In this document: positions 1 through 17,440 of the stretch, in pieces
Numbering within the stretch: the stretch's first letter is position 1
Layout of the letters: the number at the start of each line of letters is the position of its first letter
NCBI GenBank assembly: GCA_965220285.1
Contig: OZ244818.1
Coordinates: forward strand, 2,666,001-2,730,000
Length of the DNA stretch: 64,000 nucleotides
DNA from: Bin5 sp009843665
GTDB taxonomy: Bacteria > Chloroflexota > Anaerolineae > Caldilineales > Caldilineaceae
Direction of reading: 5' to 3'
The notes under the pieces: generated by a model
What the model saw: only the letters and a program-made list of their open reading frames with translations
What the model was told of the DNA's origin: nothing
The model's database searches: none
Program-made: the position numbers and the translations under genes

Positions 1-115
1 AGAAGCCCATGATATTGACACCGTGCGGGCCCAGCGCCGTGCCTACCGGTGGGGCAGGGTTGGCCTTGCCGGCGGGAATCTGCAACTTGACAACTGCTTT
101 GACTTTCTTCGCCAT
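1..115 (-). CDS. rplK: 50S ribosomal protein L11, N-terminal part only
   Basis: Only the first 38 or so codons are inside the window; the rest lies beyond the left edge. The reverse-strand translation begins MAKKVKAVVKLQIPAGKA and continues with the PPVGTALGPHGVNIMGF stretch, which is the highly conserved L11 N-terminal domain that contacts the GTPase-associated centre of 23S rRNA. It follows nusG by 18 nt on the same strand, the standard secE-nusG-rplK order, so it is almost certainly cotranscribed with them. The ATG at 113-115 is the natural start. Confidence 0.95.
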   Translation of the reverse strand, partial: MAKKVKAVVKLQIPAGKANPAPPVGTALGPHGVNIMGF

Positions 116-133
116 CTCGCCTGCTTCTCCTTA

Positions 134-793
134 TTACGAATCCCGTTCCAATTGGAGGAAGTCCACCTCCACCGGCGTCTCCCGGTTGAAGAAACTTACC
201 ATGACCCGCGCCTTACCCTTCTCCGGCTCCAGCGTATCGACGACACCCGTGAATTCAGCAAACGGGCCTTCGATAATGCGGACGCGCTCGCCCACGTCAA
301 AGCTGACTTTGACGCGCGGTTCGTCCGACTCGATGCGGCTCATGATGTGATTCACTTCGTCCTGGCTCAATGGGCTGGGCTTGTTTCCCATGCCGACAAA
401 ACTGGTTACACCCGGCGTATTGCGCACCACATACCAGCTGTCCTCATCCATGATCATCTCGATGAGAATATAGCCCGGAAAAACCTGCCGTTCCACCTCA
501 CGGCGGATGCCTTCCTTGATCTCTATTTCGGTTTCAGTAGGCACAACAATCTGCAGGATCCGGTCGGTCATGTTCATCGATTCCGCCCGGTGTTCCAGGT
601 TTTTCTTTACCTTGTTCTCCTTGCCCGAATAGCTGTGCACCACATACCACTCCGGTTTCGGGCCGGTCAACTCCTCTTCAGTGGCTGCGGACGCCTCATC
701 CTCTACCAGCGCAGAACTATCCCCGTCTTCCTGCAATTCAGCGTCGACGTCGGCATTCGTTATGTCGCCCACAAATTCCTCCTTGCGCGTCAC
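134..793 (-). CDS. nusG: Transcription termination/antitermination protein NusG
   Basis: NusG binds the RNA polymerase clamp and links it to Rho or to the ribosome. The NGN domain starts near residue 46 (KPEWYVVHSYSGKE) and includes the FPGYILIEM signature. A C-terminal KOW domain (VGERVRIIEGPFAEFTG) ends the 219-residue protein. The first ~45 residues are a Glu/Asp/Ala-rich acidic leader not found in the usual ~180-residue NusG. No in-frame ATG lies between this leader and the NGN domain, so it is probably translated. It lies between secE and rplK in the usual order. Confidence 0.96.
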   Translation of the reverse strand: MTRKEEFVGDITNADVDAELQEDGDSSALVEDEASAATEEELTGPKPEWYVVHSYSGKENKVKKNLEHRAESMNMTDRILQIVVPTETEIEIKEGIRREVERQVFPGYILIEMIMDEDSWYVVRNTPGVTSFVGMGNKPSPLSQDEVNHIMSRIESDEPRVKVSFDVGERVRIIEGPFAEFTGVVDTLEPEKGKARVMVSFFNRETPVEVDFLQLERDS

Positions 794-848
794 ATTCCAG
801 AACCGGTTCTTCCTCTACGAAAGAACGCGGCTGCGCCACAGATGCTGC

Positions 849-1094
849 CTAAAATACCTGAAGAAAAAGTGTCACCAGATAACTGAAAAACGAGTCTACC
901 GCAAACAGCACGAGCGCGGCGATTGTGGTGACTATCAGCACAACGACGGTCAGGCGGGTACCTTCCTCGCGCGTCGGCCAGGTGACCTTGCCAATCTCGG
1001 CGCGGGTCTCCTTGAAGTAGCGCACAATTGCGTTATCAGACCTTTGGACAGTTGTTGACCGGCTCACGATTGACTCCGTTTGGTGTGTGAACAC
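849..1094 (-). CDS. secE: Preprotein translocase subunit SecE
   Basis: Single-spanning SecE, 81 aa, the clamp subunit of the SecYEG channel. The conserved amphipathic motif is visible as RYFKETRAEIGKVTWPTREE (residues 25-44). One hydrophobic transmembrane helix follows (LTVVVLIVTTIAALVLFAVD). Gene order trnW-secE-nusG-rplK supports the call. The rpmG gene often found between trnW and secE is absent: only 114 nt separate the tRNA from secE, and they hold a long hairpin. Confidence 0.93.
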   Translation of the reverse strand: MFTHQTESIVSRSTTVQRSDNAIVRYFKETRAEIGKVTWPTREEGTRLTVVVLIVTTIAALVLFAVDSFFSYLVTLFLQVF

Positions 1095-1168
1095 AAGAGT
1101 ATGTTCACAGCGTCCCAGATCCTACTCCCTCACTGACCAGCATGCGGCGCTATCGACCTTGTCAGGCG

Positions 1169-1205
1169 GAGAATGACCACCGCGCGGCTGACGGTGGTCA
1201 TTCTC
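1169..1205 (-). terminator. 14-bp perfect hairpin abutting the tRNA-Trp 3' end
   Basis: Positions 1169-1182 and 1192-1205 are perfect inverted repeats (GAGAATGACCACCG and its complement) around a 9-nt loop. The hairpin starts 3 nt after the tRNA discriminator base. No T-run follows on the minus strand, so it may be an RNA-processing or stability structure between trnW and secE rather than a true terminator. Confidence 0.5.
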
Positions 1206-1208
1206 TGA

Positions 1209-1281
1209 CAGGCGAGGCAGGACTTGAACCCGCAACCTGCGGTTTTGGAGACCGCCGCTCTGCCAATTGAGCTACTCGCCT
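1209..1281 (-). tRNA. trnW: tRNA-Trp (anticodon CCA)
   Basis: The minus strand folds as a complete 73-nt cloverleaf. The acceptor stem is AGGCGAG paired with CTCGCCT, the D arm is AGCTCAATTGGCAGAGC, the anticodon loop is CTCCAAA with anticodon CCA, and the T arm is GCGGGTTCAAGTCCTGC. The discriminator base is G. The 3' CCA is not encoded (TCA follows). It sits between tuf and secE, the classical position of the tRNA-Trp gene in this operon. Confidence 0.97.
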
Positions 1282-1334
1282 AAAATGTCCGCAAGTGTTG
1301 ATTTCTTACGGACAGCTTCGACTTATCCTGAAGG

Positions 1335-2534
<1,200 letters not shown>

Positions 2535-2780
2535 TCTTTCTTTCTCCTGACTGTTTCACATCTGTACTGTGCTGAATCAAACAGCTTCGCAAAAAGCTGG
2601 AAACTTTCCCCGCAAAAAGCGCACTCAGGCGGTCTCTGAACTACCCGGCAGGCGGCCTTCAATCCCTTGCAGGCACAACCGGTCGGGCAAGAGCCCCGCA
2701 CTCGTATTCGCGCCCCTTTCGAACAGAAGCGTCCTGCTCAGTTTTCCCGGCGGCATAGACGCCGCCACAACAACCTGAAC

Positions 2781-2809
2781 AGTATACGAAATGTCCTGAC
2801 GGTTGACAA
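2781..2809 (-). promoter_or_regulatory. Promoter of tuf
   Basis: On the minus strand TTGTCA (2804-2809) is followed by a 17-bp spacer and TATACT (2781-2786), an almost perfect sigma-70-type promoter. Transcription would start near 2774, giving a ~240-nt leader before tuf. A GGCGGC/GCCGCC hairpin (2749-2766) lies close to the 5' end of that leader. This accounts for most of the 325-nt gap between fusA and tuf; no gene is visible there. Confidence 0.7.
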
Positions 2810-2859
2810 GTCTGGACACATCTGAATCGGCCAATCCGAACACACCGGCCGCATCCGAC

Positions 2860-4953
2860 TCAGGCGAATTCCCGCCTTGGGGTGCCCACGTCCGACTTCT
2901 GCGTGTCGGGCTGATAGCTGTCGAACTGCATCGTAAAGGTGCCGCGTCCACTGGTGATCGAACGGAGCGTGGTCGCGTATCCGAACATCTCCGCCAGCGG
3001 TACGACCGACCGCACAGCCGTAACCTTGTTGCTATGCGCGTCCAGTCCCTCTATCTGCCCGCGGCGGCTGGAGAAATCGCCCACAATGTCGCCGACAAAC
3101 TCCTCCGGCACGACCGCTTCAACCAGCATGATTGGCTCCAACAGGACCGGGCCCGCCTTCGCCATGCCCTCCTTGAACGCCATCGAACCGGCTATCTTGA
3201 AGGCGATTTCACTGGAGTCGACCTCATGAAAACTGCCGTCCACCAGCGCGGCGCGAACATCCACCACCGGATATCCCGACAGCACACCGCTTTCCATGGC
3301 CTCTTCAATACCCTTGCGAACTGCAGGAATGTATTCTCTGGGGACTGAGCCGCCGACGATTTTGTCCTCAAACTCAAAGCCCTTGCCTCCTTCATTCGGT
3401 TCCAGCTCGATCCAGACGTGGCCATACTGCCCGCGGCCGCCGGTCTGACGGACGAACCGCCCTTCCGCCCGCGTCGCGTTTGTGATCGTCTCCCGGTAGG
3501 CCACCTGTGGACGGCCCTCGTTACACTGCACCCGGAACTCTCTCTTGAGACGGTCCACGATAATCTGCAAGTGCAGCTCACCCATTCCGCTGATGATTGT
3601 CTGCCCTGTCTGATCGTCGTATCGCACCTGAAAGGTCGGGTCCTCTTCTGCCAGCTTCAAAAGGCCGTCGGCCATCCTGTCCTGGTCGGCTTTGGACTTC
3701 GGCTCGACCGCGATCCCAATCACCGGGGCCGGAAACTCGATCGTCTCCAGCAAAATCTCGTTTTTGCTGTCGCTGAGCGTCTCACCGGTCAGGCTCTGCT
3801 TGAGGCCAACGATGGCTGCGATGTCGCCCGCGCGGCAGACTTCGATCTCCTCTCTCTTGTCGGCATGCATCTGCAAGAGCCGGCCAATCCGTTCCCGCCG
3901 GCCCTTATTGGCGTTGTAGACCATACTGCCGGACGCTAACGTACCCGAATAGACGCGCACATAGGCCAGGCGTCCGACAAACGGGTCGGTCACGATCTTG
4001 AATACGAGGGCCGCGAAAGGTTCTTCCGGGTCGGCGAACCGGATCTTCTCTTCCTCTGTCTTGGGGTCGAGGCCGACGACTGGCGGCACATCCAATGGGC
4101 TGGGCAGATAGCGCACAATCGCATCCAGAAGGGGTTGCACACCCTTGTTCTTGAGCGCCGAACCGCACAGTATCGGCACGATATCATTGCGAATGACGGC
4201 ATTGCGCAGCGCTTTGATCAGCAGGTCGTTGCTGATCTCTTCGCCTTCCAGATAGAGCGTGGTCAGCTCCTCATCGGTCTCGGCAATCCGCTCAATCATC
4301 GTCGCACGCGCCGTCTCCGCCGCGTCTCGCATCTCCTCCGGGATCTCGGCTGTTTCGGGCGAGGCGCCCAGTGCGTCACTGTATCGCAGGGCCTTCATCG
4401 TAAAGAGGTCGATTACCCCCTGGAACTCTTCCTCCACGCCCCAGGGCAGCTGAATCGGCAGCGGGTCCGCGCCGAGGCGGTCGACAATCATGCCCACCGT
4501 ACGCTCAAAGTCGGCCCCCACCCGGTCCATCTTGTTCACGAAGCAGATGCGCGGCACATGGTATGTGTCCGCCTGCCGCCAGACCGTCTCCGACTGTGGT
4601 TCGACACCCGCAACCGCGTCGAAGACGACGATGCCGCCGTCCAGCACGCGCAAACTGCGCTGCACCTCGGCCGTAAAGTCGATATGGCCCGGTGTGTCGA
4701 TGATGTTAATCTGGGCCTCTTCCCCACTGCGGCTGTCAACCCAGTTCGCCGTAATCGCGGCCGCGGTAATGGTGATGCCACGTTCCCGCTCCTGCGCCAT
4801 CCAGTCTGTGACAGCGGTTCCCTCATGTACTTCGCCCATGCGGTGTATGCGGCCGGAATAGAACAGAATCCGTTCGGTTGTCGTCGTCTTGCCCGCGTCG
4901 ATGTGGGCGATAATTCCGATATTGCGGATCTTATGTAATGGTACCTGACTCAT
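2860..4953 (-). CDS. fusA: Translation elongation factor EF-G
   Basis: Ribosomal translocase, about 697 aa. The P-loop is GIIAHIDAGKTT near the N-terminus. Switch II DTPGHIDFT and the G4 motif NKMDRVGADF follow. Domain IV contains the RQTGGRGQYGHVWIELEP stretch and the C-terminus has the GFSSRRGQIEG-like loop (here DFSSRRGQIEG). I start at the ATG at 4953 (MSQVPLHKIRN) because an AGGTGA Shine-Dalgarno lies just upstream; a GTG three codons earlier (4962) is possible. It lies between rpsG and tuf as in the str operon. Confidence 0.98.
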   Translation of the reverse strand: MSQVPLHKIRNIGIIAHIDAGKTTTTERILFYSGRIHRMGEVHEGTAVTDWMAQERERGITITAAAITANWVDSRSGEEAQINIIDTPGHIDFTAEVQRSLRVLDGGIVVFDAVAGVEPQSETVWRQADTYHVPRICFVNKMDRVGADFERTVGMIVDRLGADPLPIQLPWGVEEEFQGVIDLFTMKALRYSDALGASPETAEIPEEMRDAAETARATMIERIAETDEELTTLYLEGEEISNDLLIKALRNAVIRNDIVPILCGSALKNKGVQPLLDAIVRYLPSPLDVPPVVGLDPKTEEEKIRFADPEEPFAALVFKIVTDPFVGRLAYVRVYSGTLASGSMVYNANKGRRERIGRLLQMHADKREEIEVCRAGDIAAIVGLKQSLTGETLSDSKNEILLETIEFPAPVIGIAVEPKSKADQDRMADGLLKLAEEDPTFQVRYDDQTGQTIISGMGELHLQIIVDRLKREFRVQCNEGRPQVAYRETITNATRAEGRFVRQTGGRGQYGHVWIELEPNEGGKGFEFEDKIVGGSVPREYIPAVRKGIEEAMESGVLSGYPVVDVRAALVDGSFHEVDSSEIAFKIAGSMAFKEGMAKAGPVLLEPIMLVEAVVPEEFVGDIVGDFSSRRGQIEGLDAHSNKVTAVRSVVPLAEMFGYATTLRSITSGRGTFTMQFDSYQPDTQKSDVGTPRREFA

Positions 4954-5404
4954 CAAATTCACCTGATTTTATTTTGGGGGGCAACGTCGCGCCCCGTTCA
5001 TACAAGGGATGCAACCTGCCGCACTGCAGCGTTGCATTCACATTTTCCGATGGCAGCCCGCTCTCCGCGAACGGTCTGCCGCGTCCGCCTGCGCCCTGCC
5101 CGCCGACAAAAGACGACGCAACCGTCTCGCAGGCGCAGGTATCCGACGCGCCCCTATTGAGCCGGGGCGCCTCCAACTTCCTCATCCGGCGGCCTGCTCA
5201 TCCGGCAGCGTCGAATTTCACTCAGCGGAGTGCTGAGCGCGTTGCGACGTCATCCTGTGGCTCGAATGCGTCGTATCGTGTTTGGTTCAGAAGGAGTCCC
5301 AAACCCGGAAGGGCCGGATTCCTCCGAAGCTGTGCCCAGCCAGGGCGCCGGACACATCAGGAAAAACCAACTCGATTGTCTATACTGCCAAGAAGGCAAT
5401 ATAC
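4954..5404. other. Intergenic region rpsG-fusA, no gene seen
   Basis: About 450 nt separate fusA from rpsG, unusually long for the str operon. The short open frames here lack recognisable domains. Several small hairpins are present, for example CTCAGC/GCTGAG around 5221-5237. I found no convincing promoter on the minus strand. Confidence 0.5.
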
Positions 5405-5881
5405 CTATCGCCTTCGGGCAAAATGAGCGAAGGCTTGATTGGCTTCTGCCATCCGGTGCGTTTCTTCACGCCTGCGTACGGTCTGTCCTTCACCGCGCGC
5501 CGTATCCAGCAGTTCGTTCGCCAATCGAGTGGCCATATTGCGGCCGCTCCGCCCCCTGGCATTCTGTATCAGCCAGCGCATGGCCAGGGCCTGCCGCCGG
5601 TCAGGGCGGATCTCCATCGGCACCTGATAGGTCGCGCCACCAACACGCTGCGGTTTGACCTCAACCAGAGGAGTGGCGTTCCTGAGCGCTTCTTCGAAAA
5701 CTTCCAGTGGTGGACGATTGGTGCGTTCGGCTATGGTATCCAGTGCGGTATACACTATCCTGGCGGCCAGACTTTTCTTGCCCCGTTCCATCAGATTGTT
5801 GATGAACTTGGCCAGCACAACGCTGTTGTGCCGGGGGTCGGGCGTAACCTGACGCTTTTCAGGCCGGTTTCGTCGCGGCAT
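5405..5881 (-). CDS. rpsG: 30S ribosomal protein S7
   Basis: Primary 16S rRNA-binding protein that nucleates assembly of the small-subunit head. The protein from the ATG at 5881 (MPRRNRPEKRQVTPDPRH) is 158 aa, the normal S7 length. The frame stays open for 19 more codons upstream, but that part has no S7 homology, and a GGAGATGGAG Shine-Dalgarno precedes 5881. Conserved blocks include FINNLMERGKKSLAARIVY and GGATYQVPMEIRPDRRQALA. It is 86 nt downstream of rpsL. Confidence 0.97.
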   Translation of the reverse strand: MPRRNRPEKRQVTPDPRHNSVVLAKFINNLMERGKKSLAARIVYTALDTIAERTNRPPLEVFEEALRNATPLVEVKPQRVGGATYQVPMEIRPDRRQALAMRWLIQNARGRSGRNMATRLANELLDTARGEGQTVRRREETHRMAEANQAFAHFARRR

Positions 5882-5967
5882 TCTACTACTCCATCTCCAT
5901 CGTTTGCGCCCGCGCGCCTCTCGAGGAAGGACGCACACTGCCTGTCCTGCCTCGCCAGAGTCAGCGC

Positions 5968-6384
5968 TTAGCGGGGCTTCTTGGTACCGTATTTGCTGCG
6001 GCTTCGCTTGCGGTCATTGACCCCGGTGCTGTCCAGCGCGCCGCGCACGATATGATAGCGTACGCCGGGCAGATCTCTTACCCGGCCGCCGCGGACCAGA
6101 ACCACACTGTGCTCCTGGAGGTTATGGCCTTCGCCAGGAATATAGGCCGTCACTTCAACGCCATTGGTAAGGCGCACACGTGCCACCTTACGCAGGGCGG
6201 AATTGGGCTTTTTGGGTGTAGTCGTTCGCACCTGTGTACATACCCCCCTCTTCTGGGGGTTGCCCTGCTTGACCCGCTTTGTGCGGCCGGTCAACGTGTT
6301 CTGCGTAAAGCGCAAGGCCGGTGCGGTCTCTTTCTTCGGCTTGTTCTTGCGGCCCTTGCGGACCAATTGATTGATCGTCGGCAA
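5968..6384 (-). CDS. rpsL: 30S ribosomal protein S12
   Basis: Decoding-centre protein, 138 aa. Start MPTINQLVRKGRK is canonical. The streptomycin-relevant loop KKPNSALRKVARVRLTNG and the second loop PGEGHNLQEHSVVLVRGGRV are intact, as is the DRKRSRSKYGTKKPR tail. It is the first gene after the IS insertion on the minus strand and heads an rpsL-rpsG unit. Confidence 0.98.
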   Translation of the reverse strand: MPTINQLVRKGRKNKPKKETAPALRFTQNTLTGRTKRVKQGNPQKRGVCTQVRTTTPKKPNSALRKVARVRLTNGVEVTAYIPGEGHNLQEHSVVLVRGGRVRDLPGVRYHIVRGALDSTGVNDRKRSRSKYGTKKPR

Positions 6385-6434
6385 ATGTCTCCCCCTAGGT
6401 GGTCATCGTAGGCCACGTATAGACAGTACTCTAC

Positions 6435-6462
6435 TTTATCACGACTGGACTGCTGAGAGCAA
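6435..6462 (-). promoter_or_regulatory. Possible rpsL promoter next to the IS insertion point
   Basis: On the minus strand TTGCTC (6457-6462) lies 16-17 bp from GATAAAG. The IS target duplication begins at 6470, only 8 bp upstream of the candidate -35. If real, the insertion left the core promoter intact but replaced everything upstream of it. The -10 match is modest. Confidence 0.3.
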
Positions 6463-6561
6463 ATCTCAGGACCCATAGGGTGCATCCCAGATTTTTTGCG
6501 AGGCAGAAGGGAGGTAGACTGGAGGTAGGAGAAAAGTAGAGAAGAGAAAGAGGGGGATGAG

Positions 6562-6930
6562 GTGAAAAGAGAAGAGGCGAAGGCGAAGTTTATGCGTGGT
6601 GCGGAGGAGATGTTTGAGGCGATGTGGGATTGGGGGGAAGAGCATCCCGAAGCGAGTTTTGATGAGATTGCGGGCAAGTTGTCGCAAGAGCGGCGGGAGT
6701 TGATGGGAGAGATGCTGGGGGAGATGTTGTTGCAACATGGAGATGGGAGGTACGAGGAGGTGGAATGTGCGGAGTGTGGGCAGAAGACGAGATCGAATGG
6801 ACGGCGCACGCGCACGGTACTCCATGCTGAAGGGCAAGTAGAGGTGAAGCGAACCCATCGCCGCTGTCCGGAATGTGGACAGGGGATTTTTCCCCCTGGA
6901 CCGCCGTCTTCAGTTGATAGAGCAACGTAG
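6562..6930 (+). CDS. IS transposase, N-terminal frame (zinc-ribbon part)
   Basis: This 122-aa frame starts at GTG 6562 after an AGGGGGATGAG Shine-Dalgarno. It has an acidic helical N-terminus and two CxxC pairs (CAECGQK and CPECGQG), a zinc ribbon typical of the N-terminal part of ISKra4 transposases. The catalytic part is in the +1 frame, which overlaps the end of this frame. The homologous reading crosses frames at the CCCCCT run (6892-6897): reading CCC and then skipping one C gives continuous GIFPLD. The last ~12 residues in this frame are the unshifted product. Confidence 0.85.
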   Translation: MKREEAKAKFMRGAEEMFEAMWDWGEEHPEASFDEIAGKLSQERRELMGEMLGEMLLQHGDGRYEEVECAECGQKTRSNGRRTRTVLHAEGQVEVKRTHRRCPECGQGIFPPGPPSSVDRAT

Positions 6931-7909
6931 TTGGTCACCGGGAACGCTAGCGCAAGCGTTGCGGATGGGCAGTGAGATTCCCTTTGCGCGTGCGGCCAGG
7001 CAGTTTGAGGAATTGACGCATGTGCCCATTTCGAAGAACAGTCTGCAGCGGCTGGCGCAGGAGTATGGAGGGCGGTTGGTCGCGCAGCAAGCCCAAGAAG
7101 CGCAGGCCATGGTGCAGATACCGAGCAAAGAGACAGAGGTGGTCTGGCGCGAGCAGGTGGAGCCGGCGAGCGATGTGATGAACATTTCGATGGATGGTGC
7201 GATGGTCAATATCCGCGAGGAAGGTTGGAAAGAGGTGAAACTGGTTACCGTGTCCGCTGTACGCCATCAGCTGGATGCGGAGACAGGCAAAGCGGTCGCC
7301 CATCTCAGCGACCATAGCTATCGGGCAGGACTGTGGGATGCCACCGAGTTCGGACAGCAGCAGTGGGCGGAAGCCTGTCGCCGCGGTGTGGAAAATGCCA
7401 ACTATCTGAGCAGTGTCAATGACGGCGCAGCCTGGATCTGGAACATCGTGCGCATGTGCTATGGCAACTGCGTCGAAATCATCGACTGGTGGCACGCTGT
7501 CGAAAAGCTGTGGCTGATCGCACAACACCGATTCGACACCGAATCAGAAGAGGCGACTGCATGGGTCTCCGCCCAAAAACAACACCTGATTACAGGTCGC
7601 CTGCGCACTCTTCTGCGCCACATCCGCCTACTCTACCCAAGAGGACGTCCCCTACCTGACGACGTTCGTAACGCCATTCTCTATCTCTTCCACAATCGCT
7701 GGCGTATGCGCTATCACCTCTTCCGCAAGGCAGGTTATCCCATCGGCAGTGGCACCGTCGAATCCGCCTGCAAACATGTCGTCCAGCAGCGCCTCAAGCA
7801 ATCTGGTATGCGCTGGTCTCGTCTAGGCGCTCAAACTATGCTCGCTCTGCGCTCTACACTACTTAGCCAGCACCAACTCAACCCTCTTGCGCTCCTTGGC
7901 CTTACCTGA
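6875..7909 (+). CDS. IS transposase, catalytic frame
   Basis: ISKra4-type DDE transposase catalytic region. Candidate acidic residues are in SMDGAMVNI, in EIIDWWHAVEKLW and in GSGTVESACKHVVQQRLKQS; the GSGxxES...RLKQSGMRWS ending is characteristic. The GTG at 6875 is the formal frame start, but the protein is more likely made as a fusion with the upstream frame by +1 frameshifting near 6892. No internal stop is seen and the terminal repeats are intact, so the element may be active. Confidence 0.88.
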   Translation: MDRGFFPLDRRLQLIEQRSWSPGTLAQALRMGSEIPFARAARQFEELTHVPISKNSLQRLAQEYGGRLVAQQAQEAQAMVQIPSKETEVVWREQVEPASDVMNISMDGAMVNIREEGWKEVKLVTVSAVRHQLDAETGKAVAHLSDHSYRAGLWDATEFGQQQWAEACRRGVENANYLSSVNDGAAWIWNIVRMCYGNCVEIIDWWHAVEKLWLIAQHRFDTESEEATAWVSAQKQHLITGRLRTLLRHIRLLYPRGRPLPDDVRNAILYLFHNRWRMRYHLFRKAGYPIGSGTVESACKHVVQQRLKQSGMRWSRLGAQTMLALRSTLLSQHQLNPLALLGLT

Positions 7910-7935
7910 CCCAGCAAACAATTTGGGATGCACCC

Positions 7936-8322
7936 GACCCATACAGGCGCCTCAACCCATGCGGATGGACTCTGGCGTCTGCCCGGGGGTTTCTCCAGCA
8001 GATTCCGGCCAAAACCCACCGGTCTCAGGGCAACTTCCGAACGCAGGCACGATGGCGTGAACGGGACGTCGCGGCAGCAGTGGACCCGGCCCGACGGCGC
8101 TCAACAGCTGCCGAATGCTCGCAGCCAACATGCAAGCCCATATACGAAAGTTCACGAGAGTTTACGAGCGTTTACGAGAGTCCGGGACAGGGTTCTGAGC
8201 AGGAACCGAGCCCTGCGTTCCTATGCAGCTTGGGCGGTGTCTGCAAATGCCCGGAGCTGTCTGTCCAACCGCAGGCAGAGGTGCAGGCATGCCGTCACCG
8301 GCGGCAAGACCAGGGAAAGAGA
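7936..8322. other. Intergenic region between IS and rpoC terminator
   Basis: No gene is supported here. The one clear feature is a set of three 10-bp direct repeats, AGTTCACGAG-AGTTTACGAG-CGTTTACGAG (8149-8178), followed by a weaker fourth unit. The helical-turn spacing suggests a protein-binding array. Before the IS inserted, this array lay roughly 300 bp upstream of rpsL. Confidence 0.45.
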
Positions 8323-8352
8323 AAGGGTGGAAGAGCCGGCTCTTCCACCCTT
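8323..8352 (-). terminator. Terminator hairpin of the rpoBC operon
   Basis: AAGGGTGGAAGAGCC (8323-8337) is followed directly by its exact reverse complement (8338-8352), a 30-nt perfect palindrome 22 nt past the rpoC stop. On the minus strand a pyrimidine tract TCTCTTTCCC follows. This is a good factor-independent terminator, though the U-tract is interrupted. Confidence 0.7.
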
Positions 8353-8374
8353 GTTGGTGCACACCATCTGGCTC

Positions 8375-12991
<4,617 letters not shown>

Positions 12992-13012
12992 TATGGCTCC
13001 TTTGCGTTTCGC

Positions 13013-13048
13013 CCGCCGTCAGGCGCACACAGATGCGTTTGACGGCGG
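13013..13048. repeat. Interspersed palindromic repeat, copy A
   Basis: Outer stem CCGCCGTCA (13013-13021) pairs perfectly with TGACGGCGG (13040-13048); an inner GCGCA/TGCGT stem continues it. It lies in the rpoB-rpoC gap and resembles copy B nearby and copies in the dcw cluster. Confidence 0.65.
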
Positions 13049-13100
13049 CCTCGCGGTGGTCAGTGAATTCACAGGCCACCGGGCGCTGTACACGACTCGC

Positions 13101-13139
13101 CCGTTGCCAAGTGCGCAGCAGATGCGGTCGGCGGCGGCC
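13101..13139. repeat. Interspersed palindromic repeat, copy B
   Basis: CCGTTGCCAAGTGCGCAGCA followed by GATGCGGTCGGCGGCGG forms the same two-part hairpin as copy A. It shares the CCAAGTGC core with the copy at 20948 and the trailing GTCGGCGGCGG with the copies at 20948 and 24804. Confidence 0.65.
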
Positions 13140-13155
13140 TCGGTTGGCGGCGCCC

Positions 13156-17091
<3,936 letters not shown>

Positions 17092-17411
17092 GCTCCTTTA
17101 GCTGTAAACAGCCGCCGATCTTGCAAACCTGCACGAACAAACCGTCAATACCGCACTGAATCTCTGAATGTTGAAATGGGGATGAAAGCTCCTCTTGCGG
17201 CCAACCTTACCCGTATCCTAATCGTTCGCCCGCTGCAACGTGCGCAGCATAGGATTCACCCGCCGCGAAATGCGCAGCGAACGTCACGTCCGCCGAAATC
17301 CTCGGCGGCGATCACGCCACATCTATTCGCTCTGGTACCGTCCCCACCCTTAATGCGAGGCCCAAAGGTGCCAAAGGAACCGAGCCAATCAGTTCTTACT
17401 CTGAACTTAAA

Positions 17412-17440
17412 AGTATAAGGCATATGCCGCATCCTGTCAA
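17412..17440 (-). promoter_or_regulatory. Promoter of rpoB-rpoC
   Basis: Minus strand TTGACA (17435-17440), 17-bp spacer, TATACT (17412-17417): a full consensus -35 and a 5/6 -10. Transcription would start near 17405, giving a leader of about 315 nt. The -10 is identical to those proposed for tuf and rpsF in this window. Confidence 0.8.

Larger units (their letters stand above)
6478..7935 (+). mobile_element. ISKra4-family-like insertion sequence, 1458 bp, apparently intact
   Basis: Terminal inverted repeats start GGGTGCATCCCA on the left (6478) and, read on the minus strand, GGGTGCATCCCA from 7935. About 20 of the first 22 bases match. The element is bounded by the 8-bp duplication GACCCATA. 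It carries two overlapping frames that together encode one transposase. The left ~150 bp are strikingly purine-rich on the plus strand, unlike the flanks. It sits in the str operon region between the rpoC terminator and rpsL, transcribed against both. Confidence 0.92.
6470..7943. repeat. 8-bp target site duplication GACCCATA flanking the IS
   Basis: GACCCATA occurs at 6470-6477, immediately before the left terminal repeat, and again at 7936-7943, immediately after the right one. A perfect 8-bp duplication is the expected footprint of this transposase family and indicates a recent insertion. Confidence 0.9.
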
